DNA of 64,000 nucleotides, taken from assembly GCA_024509875.1 (NCBI GenBank), contig JAMPIV010008061.1, positions 1-64,000 of the forward strand, written 5' to 3'. The notes beneath the pieces were generated by a model. It worked only from the letters and a program-made list of their open reading frames with translations. It did not search any database and was not told the DNA's origin. Shown here one piece after another: positions 33,183 through 43,779 of the stretch (positions within the stretch are counted from its first letter, which is position 1; each line of letters opens with the position of its first letter). The DNA comes from Oreohelix idahoensis. Taxonomy: Eukaryota; Mollusca; Gastropoda; Stylommatophora; Oreohelicidae. The translations under genes and the position numbers were made by a program.

Positions 33183-33950
33183 TTACCGCACCCTCCCGGG
33201 AAAAAAAAAAATGAAACATTTTTTTTTTTTTAAATCCTGGAGCCGGAAAAATCTAGGCTCCTAACGCACGTATGATGCGCGGATATACCTAACAAAATAG
33301 CTCAACACTTGGAGCAAAACTGAGATCATATCCCAGGTCCTTAGAGAAAAATTTATCTAAGTATACGCGTATATATCCCAGGAAGGTGCCACCAACACAA
33401 ACCACAATGCTGGCAACATCATAATAAAAGTCAAATTATTCTCATACCAATATATGAAATCAAATATATTATTATGATATCATACAATGTGTTGCAAATA
33501 GCGGTGTAATATATTAATATACCGCACTATTTTATTACATTATGTAATGCATCAGTAACTAATAAGTAATACATGTGTTGATCTTCGTTGACATAAAACA
33601 TTCAATAGAAGAAGATGTGGACATCATCCGCTCCCAATCTAGGACAGGACTTGATATACTCAAAGTTCCACAATGGACACAATCTCGCATCTTCAATGAT
33701 GTGCTGCGAAAATATCAATAACACAAATCTTAAAGACAACTGGTAAATCTCTCAATACAATCCTGAAAATAATTTATTTAAATGTGGCCGAGTGATCTTT
33801 TGGCCCGTATATCACGAACTAAGCCTTCTTAGATAATTACATGGAACACTGTTATAAATTCCCCCTCAAAAAAGTGAGAAAAAAAAAATCTACTAACATG
33901 TCATTATAACATTGGACTGTATATCAGGAAATATATATATGACAGAAGAA
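33183..33950 (-). other. Gypsy 3' untranslated region and polypurine tract
   Basis: No env-like ORF. Directly inside the LTR the minus strand reads GGGAGGGTGCGGTAA, a purine-rich stretch in the position of the plus-strand primer. Long A and T runs lie at 33201-33232. Confidence 0.6.
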
Positions 33951-35390
33951 TCATGTGGAATCGTGTGGGCATCTGGACAGAATGTCCGCCATTACATTAT
34001 CCGAACCACGGATAGCTCGAACCGAGAAATGAAATGGTTGAAGAGCTATGGCATAACGAGTGGACCTCGAGCTCTTCAAGTTTTTGCTCTGAATAGCAGT
34101 AAGCGCTTTCTGGTCGGTTTCCACAATGAAATGTGCGCCTAGAAGAAATCTTTGTAACTTCAGAATAGACCATACCATAGCCAATAACTCACGGTCTAAA
34201 ACCGAGTAATTCTTTTCTGCAGCATTTAATTTCCTAGAGATATACATCACCGGATGCAGAGTATCAGAATACTCCTGCATTAGTGCTGCCCCAATCCCAG
34301 TTGACGAGGCGTCACTTCGAAGAACAAAAGTCTTCTCAATAGTAGGTAACCTAAGAATAGGTGGAGATGAAAATAGGTCTTTAACCTGGTCCAATGAGGA
34401 TTGACATTCTTTTGACCAGCGGATCAAATTAGGCGACCCTTTCTTCAATAAAGTAGAAAGCGGTGCCATAATGGAGGACAGATTCGGAATGAATCGTCCG
34501 TAGAATTGGATCAAACCTAATAGACTCCTTACTTGTTTCTTTGTCTTAGGGACCGAAATGTTAAGTATTTTTGAAACATTGTGGTCCTCTGTCTTTAAAA
34601 GACCATGACCAACACGATGACCTAGGAAAGAAATCTCACTAAATCCTATAAAGGCTTTAGAGGGTTTTGCAGTCAAGTTATACTCGCGAAGAGTAGACAG
34701 TAATTCGTATAAACCCAAATAGTGATCTTCCCAGGAATCACTGAATAGACAGATATCATCTAGATATGCTATGACATCTGTACGATATGCGAGAATTCGC
34801 CGCATCATGCGTACGAATGTAGCAGGGGCGTTCATAAGACCAAAAGGCATGAAATTCCATTGGAATAAACCCCTAGGTGTAGAAAAAGCTGTAAAAGGTT
34901 TGGCACGTTCAGTTAGCGGGACTTGCCAATAACCTTTAGACAAATCTAGTTTGGTAAAGAATCTAGAATTAGAAAGTTTATTGAGTAGCTCTTCTAATGA
35001 AGGCATAGGTTCAGCGTCGAACTTCGTAACTTGGTTCAATTTGCGATAATCTACGCAAATGCGAATGTTATTATCCTTCTTTCGAACAATAACCATAGAC
35101 GAAGAGTATGCTGAAGTGGATGGTTCAATGATTTCCAAACGTATCATTTCATCCAATTCTTTTTCGACTTGAGACTGGAAATGGATAGGTATTGGATAGG
35201 GTCTGACTCTGATAGGATTATGATCAGTCAGCACAATGTCATGTTCAATGACATGTGTGTGTCCCGGGATGTCTGTAAGAACATCCTGAAATGTTTGCAA
35301 CATCGAAGAAACTTGTCGATGTTCCTCAGCGGAAAGATTTGGAGAAACGGTCACGTTTTTCCAAGATTCCGTAGAATAAAGTGGGACCAT
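33951..35390 (-). CDS. Gypsy reverse transcriptase-RNase H
   Basis: 479-codon frame that copies element RNA to DNA. Early residues (about 45-80) lead into the RT with VRPYPIPIHFQ and VDYRKLN. The palm has FFTKLDLSKGYWQVPL (first catalytic Asp) and AYLDDICLF (YxDD box, about residue 215). The connection domain has IPNLSSIMAPL. RNase H begins at LRSDASSTGIGAALMQ and has DRELLAMVW and DNVMADILSR. The listed Met is probably not the true start: the frame is open upstream and overlaps the protease-integrase frame by about 40 bases in a -1 relation at a T7 run (near 35414-35420). This implies either programmed -1 frameshifting or an indel. No catalytic residue appears lost. Confidence 0.93.
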   Translation of the reverse strand: MVPLYSTESWKNVTVSPNLSAEEHRQVSSMLQTFQDVLTDIPGHTHVIEHDIVLTDHNPIRVRPYPIPIHFQSQVEKELDEMIRLEIIEPSTSAYSSSMVIVRKKDNNIRICVDYRKLNQVTKFDAEPMPSLEELLNKLSNSRFFTKLDLSKGYWQVPLTERAKPFTAFSTPRGLFQWNFMPFGLMNAPATFVRMMRRILAYRTDVIAYLDDICLFSDSWEDHYLGLYELLSTLREYNLTAKPSKAFIGFSEISFLGHRVGHGLLKTEDHNVSKILNISVPKTKKQVRSLLGLIQFYGRFIPNLSSIMAPLSTLLKKGSPNLIRWSKECQSSLDQVKDLFSSPPILRLPTIEKTFVLRSDASSTGIGAALMQEYSDTLHPVMYISRKLNAAEKNYSVLDRELLAMVWSILKLQRFLLGAHFIVETDQKALTAIQSKNLKSSRSTRYAIALQPFHFSVRAIRGSDNVMADILSRCPHDST

Positions 35391-38068
35391 AGAAAGAGGA
35401 AGATTGACATCAGAAAAAAAGTAGTTTCCTCATCCTGTATAACTGACAGCGATGAGTATTGACCATGAGGTACTTGAGAATTGTCCGTTGCCTGGAAAAT
35501 AGGCTGCAAATAGTCTGGTCTTTCATGAAATTCCGTGAGCATATTTATGTGGAAAGTTTTATGCTTTCCATCAATATCGACAACATAGTCGACATCAGAA
35601 ATTTTGGAGACTATTGCATATGGACCTTTCCATGCAATTAGAAGTCTGTTCTCCCTTGAAGGAAGTAGGACGAGAGCTTTGTCACCTGGACAAAGTTGTC
35701 GTAGACATCTATTTTTATTCGCAAACTGCCTTGCCTTTTCTTTAGCAAATTCGGAAGACGAAGTTGCTAGTCTGCATGCCTCAATGATTTTTTTCCTAAG
35801 AGCAATGACGTACTCATAAGAAGACTGAGTCTCATCGCTAATATTATCGGCAGTGATTAGATCGTGAAGTAAAGACATAGGGCCGCGCGGTTGCGCGCCA
35901 AAGACAAGTTCAAAAGGGGAAAACCCCGTATGTTCATTGGGGACCTCTCTATACGCAAAGAGAGCCGCGGGTAAGACCCTGTCCCAATCCTGAGGATGAT
36001 CCTCAGTTATTTTACCCAGTAAAGTTTTTAGAGTCCTATTTAAACGTTCGACCAACCCATTAGACATTGGGTGATAGATACTGCTGAGAGACCTTTTTAT
36101 ATGTAGCATAGACATTACCTGTGACATAGTGTCTGATATCAGTTGAGTGCCATGGTCTGACAATATTTCTCCGGGAAAACCCAAGCGAGAAAATATCAGC
36201 CAAAGAGCGTCTGCGATATCAGCAGTTGAGATGCTCTTGAGAGGTATTGCCTCTGGCCAACGTGTGCACATATCGACACATGTAAGAATAAATTGATGCC
36301 CTCTAGCCGACTTAATTCTAAAAGGACCGATAATATCTATTGCCATTTTTTGAAAAGGGCGAATTGGAATGTCAGCAGCCTGAATAGGCGCAGCATGTCG
36401 TGGTCCTTTAGATTTGACCTCCTGACATACTTTGCAAGAGCGACAGTACATTCGTATGTCCTTGCTTACAAATGGCCAAAAGAAAGCCGCAAGAACTCTC
36501 GACTTTGTACGGGAAAAACCCATATGTCCAGCACATTGCGAGTCATGAGCATGTTGCAATATTTGCACCCTCATGCTCTTAGGCACAAGAATTTGTGAAT
36601 GAGTGGATGTAGTCGAGTCTTGTACCATACGTACAAGTACGCCGTTCTTCATAGAAATCCAAGATTTTCTATTAGTATTTTGATTAGGATCACCTTTTTT
36701 TGCTAGAATGAAGAATTTTTGTAACGACGGATCTTCTTCTTGCAATTTGATAAATGAGTCACGTGTAATAGTCAAGTGACTATTTTGTTCATTTACTTCA
36801 TCATTATTAGTTAATGAAGTTTGAGGTGGATCCAGAGCATGTGCTCTTGTGACCACCGTATTGGTAGCTTCAATGTTTTGCTCTTCCCAAACAGCAATCT
36901 GCTGTGGGGTACATTCCCTAACTCCGTGAATACGACCAATAATAAGGTCCGCAATAGGGTTTGGAAGTAGACACGCGTGGACCTCTCCCGTGAAGAAAGG
37001 AGTAGCAATATGTATTATGGCAGTAGGATATTTTTCCAACGTGCCACCAAATGTGACACATTTGATGACCTTTCCTGTAGCACAGAATGGATCTACAAGA
37101 GATTGCCTAACCCCGACAGTAGTACATCCAGAATCAAACAACACCGAGACTGGATTACTATTTACAAGCCCCTTATGTAATATAAGAGAACCTCTCCCAT
37201 CATGAGCAACATTAGCAGGAAGAGCGGGCAAAGGATGACCACAGCTTAGAGTACTAATTGTTTTCGGATCAAATAAAGTACTGCATTGGATACATTTATT
37301 TGCCCTACCAAAGTCAAAAGATGAGCATCCGATAGTATTATGGTTTTTATCATTATTAACCTGTTTATCTGCTCCCTGAGATTCTTGTTGAACAGAGTTT
37401 GTCTGTTGATATCTTTTTCTCTTCTGTTGCGATCTACCGCGACCATTATTGCCTCTGCAATTATCATTAAAGTCCCTACTGTAATTTTTATCCTGGTTTG
37501 CGTTCCAGTTTCCATAACTGTCATTACCATCTCTATGCTGTTGAGAACCTCTATTATCTTGGTATTGAGGTCTCTGCAAATAATATTTTCCTCTATACCG
37601 ATTACCTTTATGAAAATTTCTAAAGTTACCGGGAATAGAATACCGTGTAATATTAGGTTGTCTCCAGTTCTGGGAAGAAGAATCTCCCTGAAATTGATTA
37701 CCCTGGTTCTGGGCATAATTACGGTTACTCTTTTTATTGAAATTTTGCTGGCTACCCTGAAATTTACGCATAAAATTCGGGCCATAAGGTGCTGCCGAAG
37801 CAACTGGCAGACCTTCTTTTACCTTAGAGTTGCTAATGGTTATGTGAGGATGTGCAGTAACATACTGGCTACAATATTCTTCCATTTCTTTTATATTTTT
37901 AGGCTTACGCTCATGAAGAAAAGAAAGAAAAGCTTCATTAACAGAAGACATAACCTTGTCTCTAAGAAGTAAGTCCATGAGGGCTTCAAATGTACTTTCT
38001 GTCTTAGAAAGCTCAACCCATCGTAAAAAAAGTAAGACGTATGCCTGAGATGAATTCTGAGAATTCAA
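35351..38068 (-). CDS. Gypsy gag C-terminus, protease and integrase
   Basis: 905-codon frame. Residues ~15-75 are the end of the capsid-like domain (LRWVELSKTESTFEAL). Residues ~100-240 are Asn/Gln/Arg/Gly-rich, presumably RNA-binding, with no CCHC knuckle but a CIQC...CGH cluster. The aspartic protease has FDSGCT (~311) in place of the common DTG. Integrase follows: zinc-binding HAHDSQCAGHMG...CRSCKVC (~506-548), catalytic core MAIDIIGPF (~578), LSDHGTQL (~637) and NGLVERLNR (~674), then KGPYAIV as the GPY/F module (~824). Integrase preceding RT is the oddity. The frame is +1 relative to gag ORF 38852-38013, the change falling in a T7 run near 38035-38041. Confidence 0.92.
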   Translation of the reverse strand: MNSQNSSQAYVLLFLRWVELSKTESTFEALMDLLLRDKVMSSVNEAFLSFLHERKPKNIKEMEEYCSQYVTAHPHITISNSKVKEGLPVASAAPYGPNFMRKFQGSQQNFNKKSNRNYAQNQGNQFQGDSSSQNWRQPNITRYSIPGNFRNFHKGNRYRGKYYLQRPQYQDNRGSQQHRDGNDSYGNWNANQDKNYSRDFNDNCRGNNGRGRSQQKRKRYQQTNSVQQESQGADKQVNNDKNHNTIGCSSFDFGRANKCIQCSTLFDPKTISTLSCGHPLPALPANVAHDGRGSLILHKGLVNSNPVSVLFDSGCTTVGVRQSLVDPFCATGKVIKCVTFGGTLEKYPTAIIHIATPFFTGEVHACLLPNPIADLIIGRIHGVRECTPQQIAVWEEQNIEATNTVVTRAHALDPPQTSLTNNDEVNEQNSHLTITRDSFIKLQEEDPSLQKFFILAKKGDPNQNTNRKSWISMKNGVLVRMVQDSTTSTHSQILVPKSMRVQILQHAHDSQCAGHMGFSRTKSRVLAAFFWPFVSKDIRMYCRSCKVCQEVKSKGPRHAAPIQAADIPIRPFQKMAIDIIGPFRIKSARGHQFILTCVDMCTRWPEAIPLKSISTADIADALWLIFSRLGFPGEILSDHGTQLISDTMSQVMSMLHIKRSLSSIYHPMSNGLVERLNRTLKTLLGKITEDHPQDWDRVLPAALFAYREVPNEHTGFSPFELVFGAQPRGPMSLLHDLITADNISDETQSSYEYVIALRKKIIEACRLATSSSEFAKEKARQFANKNRCLRQLCPGDKALVLLPSRENRLLIAWKGPYAIVSKISDVDYVVDIDGKHKTFHINMLTEFHERPDYLQPIFQATDNSQVPHGQYSSLSVIQDEETTFFLMSIFLFLWSHFILRNLGKT

Positions 38069-38852
38069 CTCCAGTTTCTGGTAACATGTTTTTAAATTTA
38101 AGACGATATCCGTCTTCGTTAAGTTGGTACTTCTTTAACAATGCCGCCCTGACAACCTCATAGTTGTTCTTGTCAGGCACATCTACCATACCCAACAAAG
38201 TCAAAGCATCACCTCTAAGTATCTTGGACAGATGATAAACATATAATGTTTTATCTATATTATGCACCTTACATGCACTTTCAAATCTATCCAGATAAAA
38301 TGTTATATCATCAATTGAAGCATTGAATGCTGGTAAATTAAGCTTGAAATCAACAGCACTAGACTTATTAGCAGATGATACCTTATTAGCATCATTAGCA
38401 TTACTAGATAACTTCAACTTTTCTAACTCCAAAGCTAAGAGTTTTTCTTCATGTTCCATTTTTGCTTTTCTCTCATCAGCTTCTCTTTGTAACCTTCTTT
38501 CTTCAGCCTCAGCCTGTTTTTCTAATCTTTTATTTTCAGCCTCTATTTCAAGTCTCTTATTTTCAGCTTCTTTTTCAAGTCTCTTATTTTCAACCTCAGC
38601 CTGAAGTCTCTTCTCCTGAGATTCTGCTTCTCTTTTTTGTTTTTCCATTTCCATTTGTAATCTCTTTTCATCTACCTGCATCTGCAGTTTTAAATTTTCA
38701 GCATCTATTCTCTTTTGTTCAGTTAGTTCTTTCATTTTCTTTTCCTCCGACTTCAATGCCTTGGCATATTGAACAGTCGCAAATTCTTCTAATTTATCAC
38801 CTGTCTTCCCAAGGGCTTTACCCTGCTCAATAAAGTACTCAAATGTAGACAT
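38013..38852 (-). CDS. Gypsy gag, N-terminal part
   Basis: 279-codon frame starting MSTFEYFIEQGKALGK. Residues ~33-150 form a long charged coiled coil with repeated AENKRLE and EKRLQ heptads. A capsid-like domain follows (FKLNLPAFNASIDDITFYLD, GDALTLL). The frame stops about ten codons past a T7 run, while the homologous sequence continues in the next frame at 38068. The break is therefore within gag, not at a gag-pol boundary. This argues for an indel or base-calling error rather than programmed shifting. Confidence 0.88.
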   Translation of the reverse strand: MSTFEYFIEQGKALGKTGDKLEEFATVQYAKALKSEEKKMKELTEQKRIDAENLKLQMQVDEKRLQMEMEKQKREAESQEKRLQAEVENKRLEKEAENKRLEIEAENKRLEKQAEAEERRLQREADERKAKMEHEEKLLALELEKLKLSSNANDANKVSSANKSSAVDFKLNLPAFNASIDDITFYLDRFESACKVHNIDKTLYVYHLSKILRGDALTLLGMVDVPDKNNYEVVRAALLKKYQLNEDGYRLKFKNMLPETGVEFSEFISGIRLTFFTMG

Positions 38853-40388
38853 GATGTCTAAAATGTGAGTACAGAACCTGAAATAATTAATTATCTTATT
38901 TCAATCTTAATAGCAACAAGACTTAATAAAGTGCTTGTATAATTACTATGTTTACTCCAATCTCTGTGGGAAACAAGACTTGACACCAATTTGTATTATC
39001 AGTTGTACAATAATATCACAAGTCACCTCTTAATTATCAGTGCACTACCCAAATCAGTGCATAACCATCAGTTATTTATCATAACTGCACTACAATAGTG
39101 CATAAGAAACAAACCACCAGTTAGTTATGATAAGTGCACTATAGATCAATAGTGCATGAGCATATATGTAACAATAGTGAAAGCTAACTATGCAAAAACT
39201 ATGCAAACAATAACAAGACAATGTAAACAATAACAAAGTACCAACAATGTAAACAAAACAAAGATCAAAGTCAATGTAAACAATAACAAAGATCAGAGTC
39301 AATGTAAACAATAACAAAGATCAACGTCAATGTAAACAATAACAAAGATCAGAGTCAATGTAAAAAATAACAAAGATCAAACAATACGAAAACATTCGCA
39401 TAAGTCAAATAAATAAACAGCGAAACTAAAAAGAATATGATGACAGAATGCGAAGATATGACAAACAAATGACGCTACAGTATATACACAAAAATTTACG
39501 TGAAGAACTGAATAATAGAAAAGAGGAGACCTACAAATACAAACAATTGAAATCAAAACTAAAAAACAGAAAGAAAGAGAGAAACAAAAAAAAATATACA
39601 AAAAACGAAAATAAAGCACAACTCGTCACAACTAAACAGATATAGCAACGATTGTCGCTAGCAAATTTCACAGTAGGAAATTCGCACAGTCCCTAACGAA
39701 AACGCTAACAGTAGAACCTCTGTGACGTGGTATCATCTACTGAAAGACACCGCCCAACCGAGAAAACCCGCAGAAATATAAACATATAAATACAAATCCA
39801 AATAACATATAACATGTAAACATATAAAGAGTGCGAAAAATGTGATAGACAGAAGGCTCAGTTAGAACATAAGGGCACAGTTCACAAACAAAACAGGCCA
39901 CTTAACTTCTATGTATCCACAACGTCAGCACAGTTCAGAACAGGATGTGATCAGCATTCTTAGGACAATGATCCAACGTTGATCCATATCTGCTCTCGTA
40001 AACTGCCATGACGAAGGAAATGAGCTTCTAACAGGAAACAGCTTCTGACAGGAAACAGCTTCTGAACTTGACCTTCTGAATCTGCAACAGTAATTCTGAG
40101 ACCGGAACAGTTGTTACGGCACTTGTCCTTCTTCTCAACAGATCAGGAAATCCATTCGCTCGGTACTTGTCCTTCTATTTGTAGACAAACTTCAATACCG
40201 CCGAGCAGCGCCGGGTAGTTTCAAAATATCAACAACTGTCAGTACTGCTGCGTCTTTCAAAAAAAAATTTCATCAAAGGTGATGAATAGCAACTGCAATG
40301 TTGTCTTGTAGTCTGCTGATGATGTCTGGGTTTGTTGACCCCCTTGAGAGTTGGTACCAGAATAAACCAACTATTGGCCACCATGAAT
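38853..40388 (-). other. Gypsy 5' leader
   Basis: Long leader between 5' LTR and gag. Direct repeats of AATGTAAACAATAACAAAG occur at 39180-39370, and a duplicated GGAAACAGCTTCTGA lies at 40038-40070. Just inside the LTR the minus strand reads ATTCATGGTGGCCAATAG; the TGG start five or so bases from the LTR is a possible primer-binding site, but I could not name the tRNA. Confidence 0.6.
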
Positions 40389-41722
40389 TGATAAGGGTGG
40401 AATTAGGATGCCGTCAAATTACCACCTCTATCGACACCAGGTATTACAATGCAAGATGTGGGTGTCTTATCTGGTTTAGATTGTTGCTGTGTGTGTTGCA
40501 GTAGAACAGTTCACAGGGTACACCACAGGCAACATGACGTGTAGAGTCATAAAAATGGTAACTTCGCTTTAGGTTTATACCATTTATTGCACGCCACAAA
40601 AACAGTCATGATACTTATGTTATCATCAGCATAGTATAACGAATGCAGCATTCAAACTCATGTTAACTGACAGTCATGTAGGAGTCAATACTCAATAGTT
40701 GTATGGAAAACAAATATCATAGCGAAGCTTGATAAATAATACATATAACTTCTGCAACCGTGGTCCGCTGCAGATCCTTAATGTTCATAGACAATAATAA
40801 TTATTCCTTCCTGATGCTAGCAGATCAGATGTATACAATACGTCCGTTTACTGTCTGCACGTGAGTAGCATACATGGATTACAGGTCAGCTCGACCTTTA
40901 TAACCTTCCTAAGTCTAACCATCTGACTTGGACGTGATCTCTGATATAACGAATCCTGGAACACAGACAATAGTCTTGTTGGTCTAGAGCGACCCATAGA
41001 TATATAACTAGTTCAGGTATAAAGATACCGATGACTTAATCCTAGTCAAAGTACCTCTCCATTTTGAATCACACAGGCGAGCAAAAAGGCGACAAAATGA
41101 CGAACCTCTAGATGATAGCCTAAAGTTCGATACAAGAGGAATTACCTTATTTCGGAAAATCAACCATGAACATATGCCTCCAGGCAGGCTTGAATAATAC
41201 GGGGAAATAGTCTAGTTAGCTAACTAACTCACAAAGACAATGTATTTCCCTCAGAGAATCACAAGACGCAGTCGCGTCCGCTCGCTAATCAGTCCATTTC
41301 TCAACTCCCCGACCTGGGCGGAACAACAAACGACAACCAAGTCGAGACATGCGCAGAGTGACAATCTCTGAGTCGCTGTTCACAATAAGACGATTCTAAG
41401 AACATTCGAGATAAAAGTCTTACACAGTCGCGCCTTTTATGGACATGAACAGAAGCGTTAAGAAAGGTTTCAAACATCTACAACAGTTGACTGATACTAC
41501 CAAATAAGGAGATATGGTCACGCTTCGTTCAAGACATTATAGACCGAACGTGTCTCTATACAAGAGGAGGTAAACTCATAAAAAATAGCAGTATCGATAT
41601 ATCGGGTTCTGTCCCTTTGACCATAAAATATATATAACATGCATTTCAGTCAAATAATGATCATACATACGAAAAACGATCATACAAAGACTTTGGAAAA
41701 AAGTAATTATTTGTGCGTAACA
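40389..41722 (-). repeat. 5' LTR of the Gypsy element
   Basis: 1334 bp and near-identical to 31850-33182. On the element strand it begins TGTTACGCACAAATAATTAC and ends CCACCCTTATCA. Confidence 0.95.
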
Positions 41723-41862
41723 CTCATGTGCTTCCAGAATCCAATACCATAATTCCCGCCGTAAGTACGTCGGTCGGTCACATCATGCACACCGCCATTT
41801 GCGCAATTTTCTATTTTCGAGAGAGTACATTAATTTTCAACCACAGCTAAGAGGTGCAACTG
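41723..41862. repeat. 140-bp direct repeat, right copy
   Basis: Second copy of 31710-31849, directly abutting the right LTR and running into the right arm of a palindrome. Confidence 0.9.
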
Positions 41863-41947
41863 TGGTTGAAAGTTAGACAATAATTGTATTGTTTCCATTA
41901 TATGTACTCTCCCGAAAAAAAGTTCGCAAATGATGGTGTGCATGAAC
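41785..41947. repeat. Foldback palindrome (arms ~70 bp)
   Basis: Left arm CATGCACACCGCCATTTGCG...TTTTCAACCACAG; the right arm is its diverged complement, ending CGCAAATGATGGTGTGCATG. The loop is about 20 bp. The Gypsy insertion point corresponds to the loop. Possibly a MITE-like foldback element. Confidence 0.75.
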
Positions 41948-43084
41948 AGTTTGATTATGGAAAGAAGCCAACAACACAATTGATAAACAGTACATGAACT
42001 GGAGTTTCGTCAAACTTCAAACGTTGTTCTCAGAGGCAGTAAGTCGACCAGGGCAAGATTTTAAAAATGCACGAACAATTACGAGACATGTTGTCATAAA
42101 AGAAATGTTAGTTATTTATTCAATTTACATTCAATTAGATCATTATCACTGCTCCACGTGTCATTTAGGACGGTTACTCCATGTCTTCATATTTAATACA
42201 TCCATATAATTTTCACTACAAATATATAATGACGGTCGCTTGCAATGAAATGACCACAGTAGTAATAGTACCGTCTGTATTACATGTAACAGAAACAACA
42301 AACTATAATTAAACACCTGTCAATTTTGACGGGTTATTGCTATTTATACTAAGATTTTCGACAAGGCAACGGATTCAGGAGTTAACCAAAGTGTTGGAAA
42401 ACATAATTCTTTTCAAATCTAATTTTGAAGACGTAGTTCAGACGATGCATTGCAAATTATCATCATATAAGTCTGTGTTATTACACCTTTTGTAATACTA
42501 GTTATTTAATATATATTTCATTGAACCTGTGCTTAAATAAAGTAACATCTTTAGTTTTCCTTGCAGCCGGGTGACGGTAGCTCAGATTCGAAGATGCGTG
42601 CGAGAGAGACATGAAGGCACTGGGCGTAAACCTAGCAACCTGGGAGGATGAAGCTGCAAATCACACCGGATCGCCACTTTAGAATGGGCGAAAAGAAGCC
42701 CTCACAATAGGCAGAAAAAAAAGAACACGCCGGAAGAAACATGAGAGAAAAAAGCAGCTTAGCGATATCACCTCAGGGTCGCATTCCCATAGTCAGTTAT
42801 GACCGAAGAGGGCAACTAACCTTAGTAAAATCTACCCAGGACGTCTGATCGTTATTGCACTATTAAATTTTGTATTTGTAGTTTTGTTTGTTTAATTAAG
42901 ATGCTCAACGACAAGACTGAGATCTGTGTCCAGGGTGTTATCTAGGATCACTGTATCATCTCAGTGATAGACGTGTGTGTATGAAATCTATCCGTAACGA
43001 CTAGTCATCACTTTACCACTTGCATATGTAGCTTTTTTATTTGTGAAGAAGCTGTTGGTGGTGTACAACTCTTCTTTCGCATAA
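41948..43084. other. Intronic DNA; a possible LINE scrap
   Basis: AT-rich. Around 42590-42830 a decayed segment resembles a basic LINE C-terminus (KKRTRRKKHERKKQ in translation). GTCGCATTCCCATAGTC recurs near 60152. Not assigned. Confidence 0.35.
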
Positions 43085-43440
43085 ATCTAGGAAGTGTCTT
43101 CTTGGATCCTTAGTCCCTAACTGACAAAGCAGTCAGTGGCCATTATGCCTAGTGGCGTCTTGTAGGGCAGCAACAAACTGTCCCCATTTTGCTCGGTCAG
43201 TGACCATAATTCGTGCAGTGCCCCAACTCTGGTTCCTGCTTTGCATTTCGGCCTAGATAGTTCTCCTCGAGGTTGTCTTTGGTCTGCCTCTCTTTCGCCG
43301 TCCTTCTGGGGTCCATAGCATAGCAGTTCATGTGATAGTGTCAGGGTCTCTTCTGAGGACATGGCCAACCCAGTTGCAACGTCTGCCCACATTGATGGTG
43401 TATATATCTTTTTGGCTGCATCGTGTAAGCAGTTGTTGGT
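43085..43440 (-). mobile_element. LINE-A 3' fragment
   Basis: Reverse-strand copy of the tail seen at 1-379 and 8560-8900, including the GCAGTCAGTGGCCATTATGC motif and the basic C-terminal coding segment. Decayed. Confidence 0.8.
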
Positions 43441-43779
43441 TGGAGATGCTATTTTCTCCTGTTGTAGTTACAAATTATCACCGTGTAGGTCGGCCAAGAT
43501 GTTCTTCCAATGGCACTGCCGTTCTGTCCATTCAAGTCCCTTATGACAAAAAAGCTCGTCATTATGTTTTATAGGTCAGTTTATCAGGAACTCAACTTTG
43601 TCTTCATTGCTGCAGCTGTAGTGCATCATCATCTTTACGCTTCAGTTCCTGAATGAGAATAGACCTTCAACAAATTCACGCCACGCCTTCCTGTCCTATT
43701 TTCAATCTGTTTCAGGTTTTTCCATCCTTCTTTAAGCCTGTCGTGTCTATCCTTAGCTCCCATCTCCACGTGTTTATTG

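Larger units (their letters stand above)
31850..41722 (-). mobile_element. Gmr1-like Ty3/Gypsy LTR retrotransposon (9.9 kb)
   Basis: Complete element on the minus strand: 5' LTR 40389-41722, leader, gag 38852-38013, gag end-protease-integrase 38068-35351, RT-RNase H 35390-33951, purine-rich tract, and 3' LTR 31850-33182. The integrase has the HHCC, DDE and GPY/F parts of Ty3/Gypsy, yet it lies upstream of RT. That is the copia-like order known for the Gmr1 group. No env-like frame follows RT. It lies in the receptor intron between the TM3-4 and TM5 exons, in the gene's orientation. Confidence 0.92.

Noticed and set aside
37246..37972. Frames of 185 and 210 codons opposite or alongside the Gypsy gag end
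   Set aside because: They are shadows of the low-complexity Asn/Gln/Arg-rich coding region on the element strand.
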